The notes beneath the pieces were generated by a model. The model worked only from the letters and a program-made list of their open reading frames with translations, did not search any database and was not told where the DNA came from. The position numbers and the translations under genes were made by a program. This document shows positions 8,100-13,215 of a DNA stretch of 13,215 nt, piece by piece (the stretch's first letter is position 1; each line of letters opens with the position of its first letter). Source of the DNA: Alphaproteobacteria bacterium (GTDB taxonomy: Bacteria > Pseudomonadota > Alphaproteobacteria > ATCC43930 > CGMCC-115725); contig JASHUX010000401.1 in NCBI GenBank assembly GCA_030039775.1, forward strand, positions 1 to 13,215. The letters are read 5' to 3'.

Positions 8100-8651
8100 A
8101 TGAAACACTTACTGGTCCTGATCGCAGCGGCGTCGTTGGCGTTGCCGACACTTGCCGCTGCCCAAACCCCGCCGCCGAAACAACAGCAGGGGCAGACCGC
8201 CAAGCCCGGGGCGCGACCTGCCGCACGCCCGGCCACCCGACCGGCAACACGTCCGTCAGCGACGCGGCCTTCACGACCAGCGACACGTCCGTCGGCCACG
8301 CGTCCTGCATCGACACGACCCGCTGCACGGCCTTCACGGCCGAGCGCGCCTGCGGCCACACGACCCCTGCCGCCGCGCGGCGGTCAGGCCTACCACCGCG
8401 GGCAAACCATTACCCGTGTCCACGCGCCAGCCTTCGCCTACCCGCGCGGCTGGCATTATCGTCGTTGGGCGATCGGGGGCATCCTCCCGCAGCGGTTCCT
8501 CGCACAAACGTATTGGTATGCGGACTGGTCCGCTCTCGGACTTCAGGCCCCGCCGCCGGGATATGAGTGGGTGCGGTTCGGACCCGACCTAATCCTGGTC
8601 AATCTGGCCACCGGCGCGATCGAAGACGTCATTTACGGGGCTTTCTACTAG
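8100..8651 (+). CDS. RcnB-family periplasmic protein with Arg/Pro/Thr-repeat linker
   Basis: This 183-residue secreted protein is a paralogue of the one at 6799. Signal peptide residues 1-21 end AAA before QTPPPKQ, almost the same mature start as the first copy (QTPPKK). Residues 37-90 are a low-complexity chain of short A-T-R-P, R-P-S and A-R-P units, strongly basic and lacking the histidines of the first copy. Residues 122-183 carry the conserved RcnB-type domain: RWAIGGILPQRFL, YWYADWSALGLQAP, YEWVRFGPDLILVNLATGAIEDV. The C-terminal domain is thus conserved while the linker has diverged completely. Function is unknown beyond the family link to RcnB. The ATG at 8100 is taken because it opens the signal peptide; a longer frame to 8061 would bury it. 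A stable hairpin follows the stop. Confidence 0.82.
   Translation: MKHLLVLIAAASLALPTLAAAQTPPPKQQQGQTAKPGARPAARPATRPATRPSATRPSRPATRPSATRPASTRPAARPSRPSAPAATRPLPPRGGQAYHRGQTITRVHAPAFAYPRGWHYRRWAIGGILPQRFLAQTYWYADWSALGLQAPPPGYEWVRFGPDLILVNLATGAIEDVIYGAFY
8215..8365 (+). repeat. Degenerate tandem coding repeat (ATRP/RPS units)
   Basis: Short imperfect DNA repeats around CG-ACACGTCCGTC and CGACGCGGCCTTC-like units encode the Arg-Pro-Ala/Thr/Ser linker of the second RcnB-family protein. Examples are ACACGTCCGTC at about 8247-8257 and again at about 8284-8294. The unit length is irregular (9-18 bases, always in frame). Such tracts can expand or contract by slippage without a frameshift. Confidence 0.55.
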
Positions 8652-8671
8652 GGCAATTTGAGTAGGCGGAT

Positions 8672-8698
8672 CGGGCCGCCGCGCCAGGCGGTGGCCCG
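8672..8698 (+). terminator. GC-rich hairpin after the second RcnB gene
   Basis: Eleven bases (8672-8682) pair with 8688-8698 with a single G-U pair around the five-base loop GCCAG, starting 21 bases after the TAG. It is the most stable simple hairpin I found in the intergenic DNA. There is no T-run after it, so it is either an unconventional terminator or a 3'-end protector. It separates the envelope genes from argE. Confidence 0.42.
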
Positions 8699-8746
8699 CC
8701 GTTCGCCGCCCTAGCGGCACCTGCTTGGCTCCGGCATAGTGTTGCC

Positions 8747-9910
8747 ATGCCAGGTACACCATTGTCGGCGCACGAACTGATCGCGCGTCTTATCGCGTTC
8801 GACACAACCAGCCGCGAAAGCAATCTCGCTCTGATCGAGTTCGTCCGCGACTATCTCGACGGCTGGGGCGTCGAGAGCGAGCTTTACTTCAACACAGAAC
8901 GCCGCAAGGCCGATCTCTACGCCACAATCGGCCCGGTCGATCGCGGCGGCCTGATGCTGTCGGGGCATACCGACACTGTTCCGGTTGACGGCCAGCCCTG
9001 GGACTCCGATCCGTTCAAAGTCACGCCCCGCGACGGCAAGCTCTATGCGCGCGGCAGCTCCGATATGAAAAGCTTCATCGCGGTGGCGCTGAGCCACGTG
9101 CCGACATTCGTGGCGGCAACTTTGAAAACGCCGCTACACCTCGCGCTGTCCTACGACGAAGAGGTCGGCTGCACCGGCGTGCGCGACCTGATTGCCGATA
9201 TCGCCCGCCGGCCGATCCGGCCGCTCGGCTGCATCGTCGGCGAGCCGACCTCGATGACGCCCGTCATTGCGCACAAAGGCAAACTGACCGTTCGCTGCGA
9301 GGTGCGCGGCCACGAGAGCCATTCCGCCTTGACGCACCAGGGCGTGAACGCGGTCGAGGCCGCGGCCGAGATCGTCGCCCATCTCAAGAAGATGGCGCGA
9401 AGCAAACGCGATCGCGGTCCTTACGACAGCGGTTTTGTCCCGCCCTATACGACGATCCATGCCGGCACGATCCGCGGCGGCACCGCCGTGAACATCGTGC
9501 CGCGCGAGTGCTCGTTCGATTTCGAAATCCGCGCCATTCCCGCGGACGATCCGCGGGCGTTGTTTCATGAGTTGCGCCACTACGCCGAGACGGCGCTGCT
9601 GCCGGAGATGAAGGCGGTCAGCAATGAAACGGCGATCCATTTCCACGAACTCAATGACACGCCCGGCCTAGAAATGCAGCCGGACGCGCCGTTGGTTCGA
9701 TTGACGCAGGCCCTGTCGGGCGCGAACGACACGAGCAAAGTCAGCTATACCGCCGAGGCCGGGCTGTACCATGCCGCCGACATCCCGGCTGTGCTTTGCG
9801 GGCCCGGATCGATCGAGCAGGCGCACAAGCCGAACGAATTCGTGGCGCTCGAGCAAATCGCGCGGTGCGAAACCTTCATGCGCCGCATTTTGGAGCATCT
9901 ACGCGCGTGA
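8747..9910 (+). CDS. argE: Acetylornithine deacetylase (M20 zinc metallopeptidase family)
   Basis: ArgE hydrolyses N2-acetyl-L-ornithine to ornithine and acetate in arginine synthesis. The 387-residue cytosolic protein has all M20 metal and catalytic residues: H74 and D76 in SGHTDTVPVDG, bridging D106 in RGSSDMKSF, general base E138 with E139 in SYDEEVGCTG, E166 in VGEPTSM, and H360 in EQAHKPNEF. The dimerisation lid domain spans about 180-290 (HKGKLTVRCEVRGHESHSA at 176-194). The pattern and length fit ArgE better than DapE, but M20 enzymes are readily mis-assigned and another N-acyl amino acid could be the substrate. I see no clear Shine-Dalgarno before ATG 8747. The gene overlaps the next one by GTGA, so the two enzymes are probably made together. 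Confidence 0.87.
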   Translation: MPGTPLSAHELIARLIAFDTTSRESNLALIEFVRDYLDGWGVESELYFNTERRKADLYATIGPVDRGGLMLSGHTDTVPVDGQPWDSDPFKVTPRDGKLYARGSSDMKSFIAVALSHVPTFVAATLKTPLHLALSYDEEVGCTGVRDLIADIARRPIRPLGCIVGEPTSMTPVIAHKGKLTVRCEVRGHESHSALTHQGVNAVEAAAEIVAHLKKMARSKRDRGPYDSGFVPPYTTIHAGTIRGGTAVNIVPRECSFDFEIRAIPADDPRALFHELRHYAETALLPEMKAVSNETAIHFHELNDTPGLEMQPDAPLVRLTQALSGANDTSKVSYTAEAGLYHAADIPAVLCGPGSIEQAHKPNEFVALEQIARCETFMRRILEHLRA

Positions 9911-10848
9911 CCGCCGGCGGAACGCCAGCCGTATTGGTCGAGCTGACGCCGCCGGACCTAACGCCATATCGCGAGGGCAATACCGGCATTCCTTATGTCC
10001 GGTCATTCGCTGCGGATGCGGCCGGCCCGCACGCGATGGTCATGGCGCTGACCCATGGCAACGAGATTGCCGGCGCAATCGCGCTCGACCGCTTGTTCCG
10101 ACGCGGCATCGCGCCGCTGTGCGGCACGCTGACCTTCGCGTTCGGCAATGTCGCCGCCTATGCCCGGTTCGATCCGGCGGAGCCGCATTGCTCGCGCTGC
10201 ATCGACGAGGATTTCAACCGCCTATGGCGCGCCGACATTCTCGATAACGGGCACCGCAGCAGCGAGCGTGACCGCGCCAGGGAATTGCGGCCGCTGATCG
10301 ACACGGTCGACCTCCTGCTTGACCTTCATTCGATGACTGCGGCGTCACCGCCGCTCGCCCTCACCGGGATGTCGGAAAAATCGATGAAATTGGCGCGGCG
10401 GGTCGGCGTTCCCGAGATTGTCATGCGCGATGCCGGTCATCCGGACGGCACGCGGCTGCGCGATTATAGCCGCTTCGTCGACGAACATGACGGGGCGACG
10501 GCGCTACTGATCGAGTGCGGCCAGCATTGGCGGCGCACGACCGCCGAATTCGCATATGACGCCACGCTACGCTTTCTTGCCGCGGTCGGGATGGTCGATC
10601 ATTCGCGCCCGTTGCCGGTCGCGCCGCAGCGCGTGCTCGATATCACCCATGTCGTCGCGGCCGGCGAACGCTTTGCCTTTGCCCGCGAATTTCGCGGGAT
10701 GGAAATCGTACCGAAAGCCGGCACCGTCATCGCCCGCGACGGCGACAGGCCGATCGCCACACCTTATGACAATTGCGTTATCGTCATGCCCTCGGTCCAT
10801 GCATTGCCCGGCCAGACGGCGGTCCGTTTAGGCCGTTTCCGGGAGTGA
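9907..10848 (+). CDS. Succinylglutamate desuccinylase/aspartoacylase-family zinc hydrolase
   Basis: A 313-residue member of the AstE/AspA family, M14-like zinc enzymes that remove an acyl group from an N-acyl amino acid. Zinc ligands are visible as H50 and E53 in ALTHGNEIAGA and H141 in LLDLHSM. DEDFNRLW at 101-108 gives the substrate-binding N104-R105, and E203 in LLIECGQHW is the likely catalytic glutamate. A C-terminal beta-rich part (about 240-313) follows, as in the family. The start is GTG 9907-9909, overlapping the argE TGA as GTGA; an upstream frame from 9796 lies inside argE and has no family character. No other ast genes are nearby, so a role in arginine succinyltransferase degradation is unlikely. 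Pairing with a deacylase suggests a related N-acyl substrate, but this is inference. Confidence 0.87.
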   Translation: MTAGGTPAVLVELTPPDLTPYREGNTGIPYVRSFAADAAGPHAMVMALTHGNEIAGAIALDRLFRRGIAPLCGTLTFAFGNVAAYARFDPAEPHCSRCIDEDFNRLWRADILDNGHRSSERDRARELRPLIDTVDLLLDLHSMTAASPPLALTGMSEKSMKLARRVGVPEIVMRDAGHPDGTRLRDYSRFVDEHDGATALLIECGQHWRRTTAEFAYDATLRFLAAVGMVDHSRPLPVAPQRVLDITHVVAAGERFAFAREFRGMEIVPKAGTVIARDGDRPIATPYDNCVIVMPSVHALPGQTAVRLGRFRE

Positions 10849-10857
10849 GGCCTTGCG

Positions 10858-10885
10858 TTAATCTGTTCCACCCGTCGCCTATAAG
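10858..10885 (+). promoter_or_regulatory. Possible promoter for ctpA
   Basis: TATAAG at 10880-10885, preceded by CC, resembles the alphaproteobacterial -10 element; a poor -35 candidate TTAATC lies at 10858-10863, 16 bases upstream. Transcription would start at about 10892, only a couple of bases before the ATG at 10894, which has no Shine-Dalgarno. The mRNA might therefore be nearly leaderless. Weak pattern evidence only. Confidence 0.22.
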
Positions 10886-10893
10886 AGTCCCCC

Positions 10894-12285
10894 ATGAAAC
10901 TGCTTCGCCCCTTAACCTATGTCGTCGCGATTCTGGTCGGCGCCGCGCTGCCCTTCACCGCGATCGTCGTCGCGGCGCCCGAACAATCGCCGGGCGTCAC
11001 GATGAATCTATTCACTGAGGTGTTGCAAACGGTGAAAGACAATTACGTCACGCCTGTCACCGACAAGAAGCTCCTCGAAAGCGCAATTAAGGGCATGCTC
11101 GCAGGGCTCGATCCGCATTCGAATTACATGGACGCGGCCGAATATCGCGAGATGCGCGTCCAGACGTCGGGCGAGTTCGGCGGCCTCGGCATGCAGGTGA
11201 CGATGGACAACGGCGCGGTAAAAATAATATCGCCCATCGACGACACGCCGGCGGCGAAGGCCGGTCTCCGGCCGAATGATCTCATCATCGCGATCGACAA
11301 CGATCCGGTTTCCGACATGACCCTGTCCGAGGCCGTCGACCGCTTGCGCGGCGCCATCGGTACCCAGGTCAAGCTGCTTATCAAGCGGGGCCAGCAGAAC
11401 GCCTTCGAACTGACGCTGACCCGGGGCGACATCAAGGTCGATCCGGTGAAGTCGCAGCTCGAAGACGATGACGTCGCCTATCTGCGCGTCACCAGCTTCA
11501 CCGAACGCACCAGCGACGCGCTTCGCGACGCCTACAATGCGCTCGAACAGAAATCGGGCCATCGGCTGATCGGCGTGGTGCTCGATCTGCGCAATAATCC
11601 CGGCGGCCTGCTCGACCAGGCGATCGGCGTCGCCAACGAATTTCTCGACAAGGGCGAGATAGTTTCGATCCGCGGCCGGCGGCCGCAAGACAACCACCGC
11701 TGGAACGCGGAACCGGGCCGCGACCTAGCGGTGGGATTGCCGGTTGTGGTGATGATCAACGGCGGGTCGGCCTCAGCGTCGGAAATCGTCGCCGGCGCGC
11801 TACAGGACCATCATCGTGCGCTGCTCTTGGGCACCCGGTCCTTCGGCAAAGGCTCGGTCCAAACGGTATTGCCGGTGCAGGAAAGCGGCGGCGCTATCCG
11901 CCTGACGACCGCGCTCTACTATACGCCGTCGGGTCGCTCGATTCAGGCCGAAGGCATCAAACCCGACGTCGAGGTGGAACCGGCCAAGATCGAGACGCTA
12001 CCGGAAGTGAACATGCCGCACGAATCCGACCTGAAAGGCGCCCTGAAGAACACGGGCTCGGCGCCGCAATCGGGCATCACCGCCCCGCCGAAACCGACAT
12101 CCAGTCCCGCCGCGCCGAACGCGAAGCCCGCAACGCCCGCCACGTCAAACGCGACGTCGTCCTCGCCGGCTCAGGAAGTCGAAAACGAAATGGCGTTGTT
12201 CGGTTCGGCCCACGATTACCAATTGGTGCGCGCCGTCGATCTGGTGCGCGGCGTCGCGATGTTCAGAAAAATCGCCGCGCAATAA
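10894..12285 (+). CDS. ctpA: Carboxy-terminal processing serine protease (S41A, CtpA type)
   Basis: CtpA-type proteases trim or degrade periplasmic proteins, acting with a Ser/Lys dyad; in other bacteria they control peptidoglycan hydrolases. The 463-residue protein has an N-terminal signal or membrane anchor (about 6-28), an N-terminal helical region with LDPHSNYMD at 72-80, a PDZ domain at about 95-180 (GEFGGLGMQV at its start, PAAKAGLRPNDLI inside), and the S41 core at about 190-365 (VVLDLRNNPGGLLDQA at 228-243). Catalytic S294 lies in GGSASASEI and K319 in SFGKGSVQT, the usual 25 residues apart. Residues about 385-427 are a Pro/Ala/Ser/Thr-rich disordered stretch before a short ordered tail ending FRKIAAQ. 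It lies 45 bases after the previous gene, and its stop is 14 bases from the convergent downstream gene. Confidence 0.95.
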   Translation: MKLLRPLTYVVAILVGAALPFTAIVVAAPEQSPGVTMNLFTEVLQTVKDNYVTPVTDKKLLESAIKGMLAGLDPHSNYMDAAEYREMRVQTSGEFGGLGMQVTMDNGAVKIISPIDDTPAAKAGLRPNDLIIAIDNDPVSDMTLSEAVDRLRGAIGTQVKLLIKRGQQNAFELTLTRGDIKVDPVKSQLEDDDVAYLRVTSFTERTSDALRDAYNALEQKSGHRLIGVVLDLRNNPGGLLDQAIGVANEFLDKGEIVSIRGRRPQDNHRWNAEPGRDLAVGLPVVVMINGGSASASEIVAGALQDHHRALLLGTRSFGKGSVQTVLPVQESGGAIRLTTALYYTPSGRSIQAEGIKPDVEVEPAKIETLPEVNMPHESDLKGALKNTGSAPQSGITAPPKPTSSPAAPNAKPATPATSNATSSSPAQEVENEMALFGSAHDYQLVRAVDLVRGVAMFRKIAAQ

Positions 12286-12299
12286 CGGGCCGCAACCGA

Positions 12300-12788
12300 T
12301 TATAGGTGACCGATCACTGCCTTCGCGGCGTTGGTGATGCTGACGTCCGTCGCCGTAGCGCTAACCGCTTCGCTATACCATTGATCGACCGCCTGCATCA
12401 GCACCAAGCTGCCGCGTTTGCGCAGATCGGCACCCACGATCGCTTCGAGCGAGCGTAGCCGCGCGAAGAACTTCCGAGTCGCTGCCTTGCGCCTCTCCTC
12501 GGTCTGCTGCGGCCCCGATGGGCCGGACTTGGCCAATGAGGTCGGTCCAGCAACCGACGTCGGTTTCACCGGGGTCGTGGGTTTAGCGGCGACTGGCGGC
12601 TTTCCCACTACCTGTGGCTTGCCGGCGGTCGGAACGGGTTTCAGTGGCGCGGCCTTGACTGTGGCTTTGCCTTTTGCCGGGGACAGCTTTGGCGCCGGCG
12701 CCGACTTCTTCGCCGGTGCCGTTTTTTTGGCTAAAACCATGCGCTTAGCCACCGCTTTCTTTCCCGCAGCTTTATCGCGAGACGCCAT
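12300..12788 (-). CDS. Unrecognised protein with histone-H1-like Lys/Ala/Pro-rich N-terminus
   Basis: I do not recognise this 162-residue protein. Residues 1-95 are built from Lys, Ala, Pro, Thr and Val in short K-K-A-P, A-K-K and P-V-K-P-like units, resembling eukaryotic H1 tails and bacterial H1-like DNA-binding proteins; this part is surely disordered and strongly basic. Residues 96-162 look folded and helical (EERRKAATRKFFARLRSLEAIVGADLRKRGS, then VLMQAVDQWYSEAV; fragments are KFFARLRSLEAIVGADL and VDQWYSEAV). There is no signal peptide or membrane segment, so it is cytosolic. The ATG at 12788-12786 has an excellent GGAGGA four bases upstream, so longer frames are rejected. It converges on ctpA. 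Nucleoid binding is possible from composition only; low-complexity tails are poor evidence of function. Confidence 0.7.
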   Translation of the reverse strand: MASRDKAAGKKAVAKRMVLAKKTAPAKKSAPAPKLSPAKGKATVKAAPLKPVPTAGKPQVVGKPPVAAKPTTPVKPTSVAGPTSLAKSGPSGPQQTEERRKAATRKFFARLRSLEAIVGADLRKRGSLVLMQAVDQWYSEAVSATATDVSITNAAKAVIGHL

Positions 12789-12860
12789 ACGCTCCTCCGG
12801 GACCCGTCGCCCGTCATAAAATTGGATAACCGGCCCCATTTGAGCAAGAGAAAACCGCAC

Positions 12861-13021
12861 GTGTCGGCGCCCGATTGGTTATTTCGGTCGATAATTTGGG
12901 CGGCGCACGGCCAAAATCTCTGTGATTGCTCGCTTTATGATTGAATTTATGTTAATATTCTAATTATAAGTGTAATTATTAACAATGCTCTATTTCCCGA
13001 TGATGCCGGGAGGACCGCAAC
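12861..13021. other. AT-rich gene-free stretch beside the tRNA fragment
   Basis: No gene is supportable here. GC content collapses relative to the rest of the window: I count 13 G or C in the 60 bases 12931-12990. The stretch contains nested A/T palindromes: GTTAATA (12951-12957) pairs with TATTAAC (12977-12983), and TAATTA occurs at 12961-12966 and 12973-12978. It lies on the 3' (chromosomal) side of the tRNA-Leu fragment. It may be the native downstream flank of the tRNA gene or a trace of an older insertion. Confidence 0.6.
12995..13011 (-). terminator. Small hairpin 3' of the tRNA-Leu fragment
   Basis: TCCCG (12995-12999) and CGGGA (13007-13011) form a perfect five-base stem with a seven-base loop, eleven bases after the CCA end on the minus strand. 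It is placed where a tRNA terminator would lie, but the following sequence has only a weak T/A bias. If real, it is the terminator that was displaced along with the tRNA 3' end. Confidence 0.25.
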
Positions 13022-13078
13022 TGGTGCCCGCTGCCGGACTTGAACCGGCACGGCCTTGCGGCCAAGGGATTTTAAGTC
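13022..13078 (-). other. 3' fragment of tRNA-Leu(UAA): probable attachment-site duplicate (att)
   Basis: Read on the minus strand, the sequence ends in encoded CCA (13024-13022), discriminator A (13025), the 3' acceptor strand AGCGGGC (13032-13026), a perfect five-base T stem around TTCAAGT (13049-13033), a class II variable arm with GGCC-GCAA-GGCC (within 13064-13050), the anticodon 3' strand TCCCT (13069-13065), and the loop CTTAAAA (13076-13070) with anticodon UAA. Upstream of the loop the match stops: the expected anticodon 5' strand AGGGA is AAAGA, no D arm of the right size exists, and the expected 5' acceptor GCCCGCT is absent. It is therefore not a working tRNA but the 3' half, exactly what tyrosine recombinases duplicate when they insert into a tRNA gene. 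Orientation places the element to the right. Confidence 0.8.
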
Positions 13079-13096
13079 TTTGTGGGCCGCGATCTC

Positions 13097-13109
13097 TAAA
13101 CCATTGATG
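13097..13109 (-). promoter_or_regulatory. Near-consensus IHF binding site next to the att core
   Basis: The minus strand reads CATCAATGGTTTA, matching the IHF consensus WATCAANNNNTTR at every fixed position except the first (C instead of A/T). It lies about 20 bases on the element side of the tRNA fragment, where IHF bends DNA in many phage and island attachment sites. Chance occurrence in moderately AT-rich DNA is possible. Confidence 0.35.
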
Positions 13110-13111
13110 CG

Positions 13112-13140
13112 GGACACATAATGGTTATGTCCGCCATAAC
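13112..13140. repeat. Overlapping short inverted repeats (CATAA/TTATG) on the element side
   Basis: CATAA (13117-13121), TTATG (13125-13129) and CATAA (13135-13139) alternate, giving two overlapping hairpins: CATAA-TGG-TTATG, and GTTATG-TCCGC-CATAAC (13124-13140). The outer bases GGAC (13112-13115) and GTCC (13129-13132) extend the first imperfectly. Spaced inverted repeats like these could be arm-type sites for an integrase or excisionase. The role is unproven. Confidence 0.35.
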
Positions 13141-13215
13141 AACCCTTATTTACCAACGGAAATTTGTTGCAATAAAGGGAAAAACATGGAAATGTAGAGA
13201 AAGACAAACCCGCTG

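Noticed and set aside
7943..8361. Minus-strand frames across the ATRP repeat
   Set aside because: They arise from the repeat read in other frames (Gly/Arg/Ala/Val runs). The plus-strand frame has a signal peptide and a conserved C-terminal domain.
8215..8365. CRISPR-like array
   Set aside because: The repeats are short, degenerate, in frame and without unique spacers; they encode a low-complexity linker.
11008..11697. 229-codon minus-strand frame opposite ctpA
   Set aside because: Shadow of the ctpA coding strand; the S41/PDZ motifs on the plus strand are unambiguous.
13022..13130. Complete tRNA-Leu gene, or one split by a group I intron
   Set aside because: No D arm or 5' acceptor of the right sequence lies within tRNA distance upstream. 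For an intron in the UAA anticodon, the 3' exon should follow an intron-terminal G after the splice point, but the sequence before AAAATCCC is CTT, the ordinary tRNA loop.
12947..13207. 86-codon minus-strand open frame through the tRNA fragment
   Set aside because: About a third of it (DLKSLGRKAVPVQVRQRAP) is simply the translation of the tRNA-Leu 3' end, the rest is AT-rich flank, and there is no ribosome binding site or protein-like pattern.
13121..13215. Plus-strand frame from ATG (13121 or 13127) open to the window end, about 31 codons
   Set aside because: Too short to judge, overlaps the inverted repeats of the putative attachment arm, and has no recognisable motif. It might be the first gene of the element, but this cannot be supported.

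Overview
The window is high-GC DNA (clearly above 60% by eye, except at the right end) from an alphaproteobacterium, most likely a Rhodospirillales- or Hyphomicrobiales-like lineage. The basis is the gene order dgt - argS - SPOR protein - nagZ - (M50 protease) - scpA - scpB, the alphaproteobacterial style of the proteins, and heavy use of overlapping start/stop codons. Species cannot be named from the sequence alone.

Left part (1-6632, all minus strand): one tightly coupled operon read right to left. It encodes a dNTP triphosphohydrolase (dgt), arginyl-tRNA synthetase (argS), a membrane-anchored SPOR-domain protein, cytosolic beta-N-acetylglucosaminidase NagZ, a site-2-type intramembrane metalloprotease, and the condensin partners ScpA and ScpB. 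ScpB runs off the left edge. Every junction is an overlap: 4 nt at dgt/argS, 1 nt at argS/SPOR, 14 nt at SPOR/nagZ, 1 nt at nagZ/M50, and 4 nt at M50/scpA and scpA/scpB. The genes link nucleotide pools, translation, peptidoglycan turnover and chromosome segregation.

Middle (6633-8746, plus strand): after a 166-bp divergent intergenic region come three small envelope genes. Two are paralogous RcnB-family periplasmic proteins with very different linkers (His/Gly-rich versus Arg/Pro/Thr-rich). Between them lies a small lipoprotein I do not recognise. GC-rich hairpins follow both RcnB genes.

Right part (8747-12788): an M20 deacylase of the ArgE type overlaps an AstE/aspartoacylase-family zinc enzyme by 4 nt. 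They are followed by the S41 carboxy-terminal processing protease CtpA. Converging on ctpA is an unrecognised protein with a histone-H1-like Lys/Ala/Pro tail.

Right edge (12789-13215): no convincing gene. Composition falls sharply, to 13 G/C in 60 bases at 12931-12990. At 13022-13078 (minus strand) sits the exact 3' part of a tRNA-Leu(UAA): anticodon loop, variable arm, T arm, 3' acceptor strand and CCA. No matching 5' half is present. This is the classic residue of tyrosine-recombinase integration into a tRNA 3' end. Its orientation predicts that an integrated element starts at about 13079 and extends to the right, beyond the window, with the intact tRNA-Leu at its far end. A near-consensus IHF site and short inverted repeats lie on the element side. 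I found no complete novel system inside the window; this boundary is the best pointer to accessory DNA.
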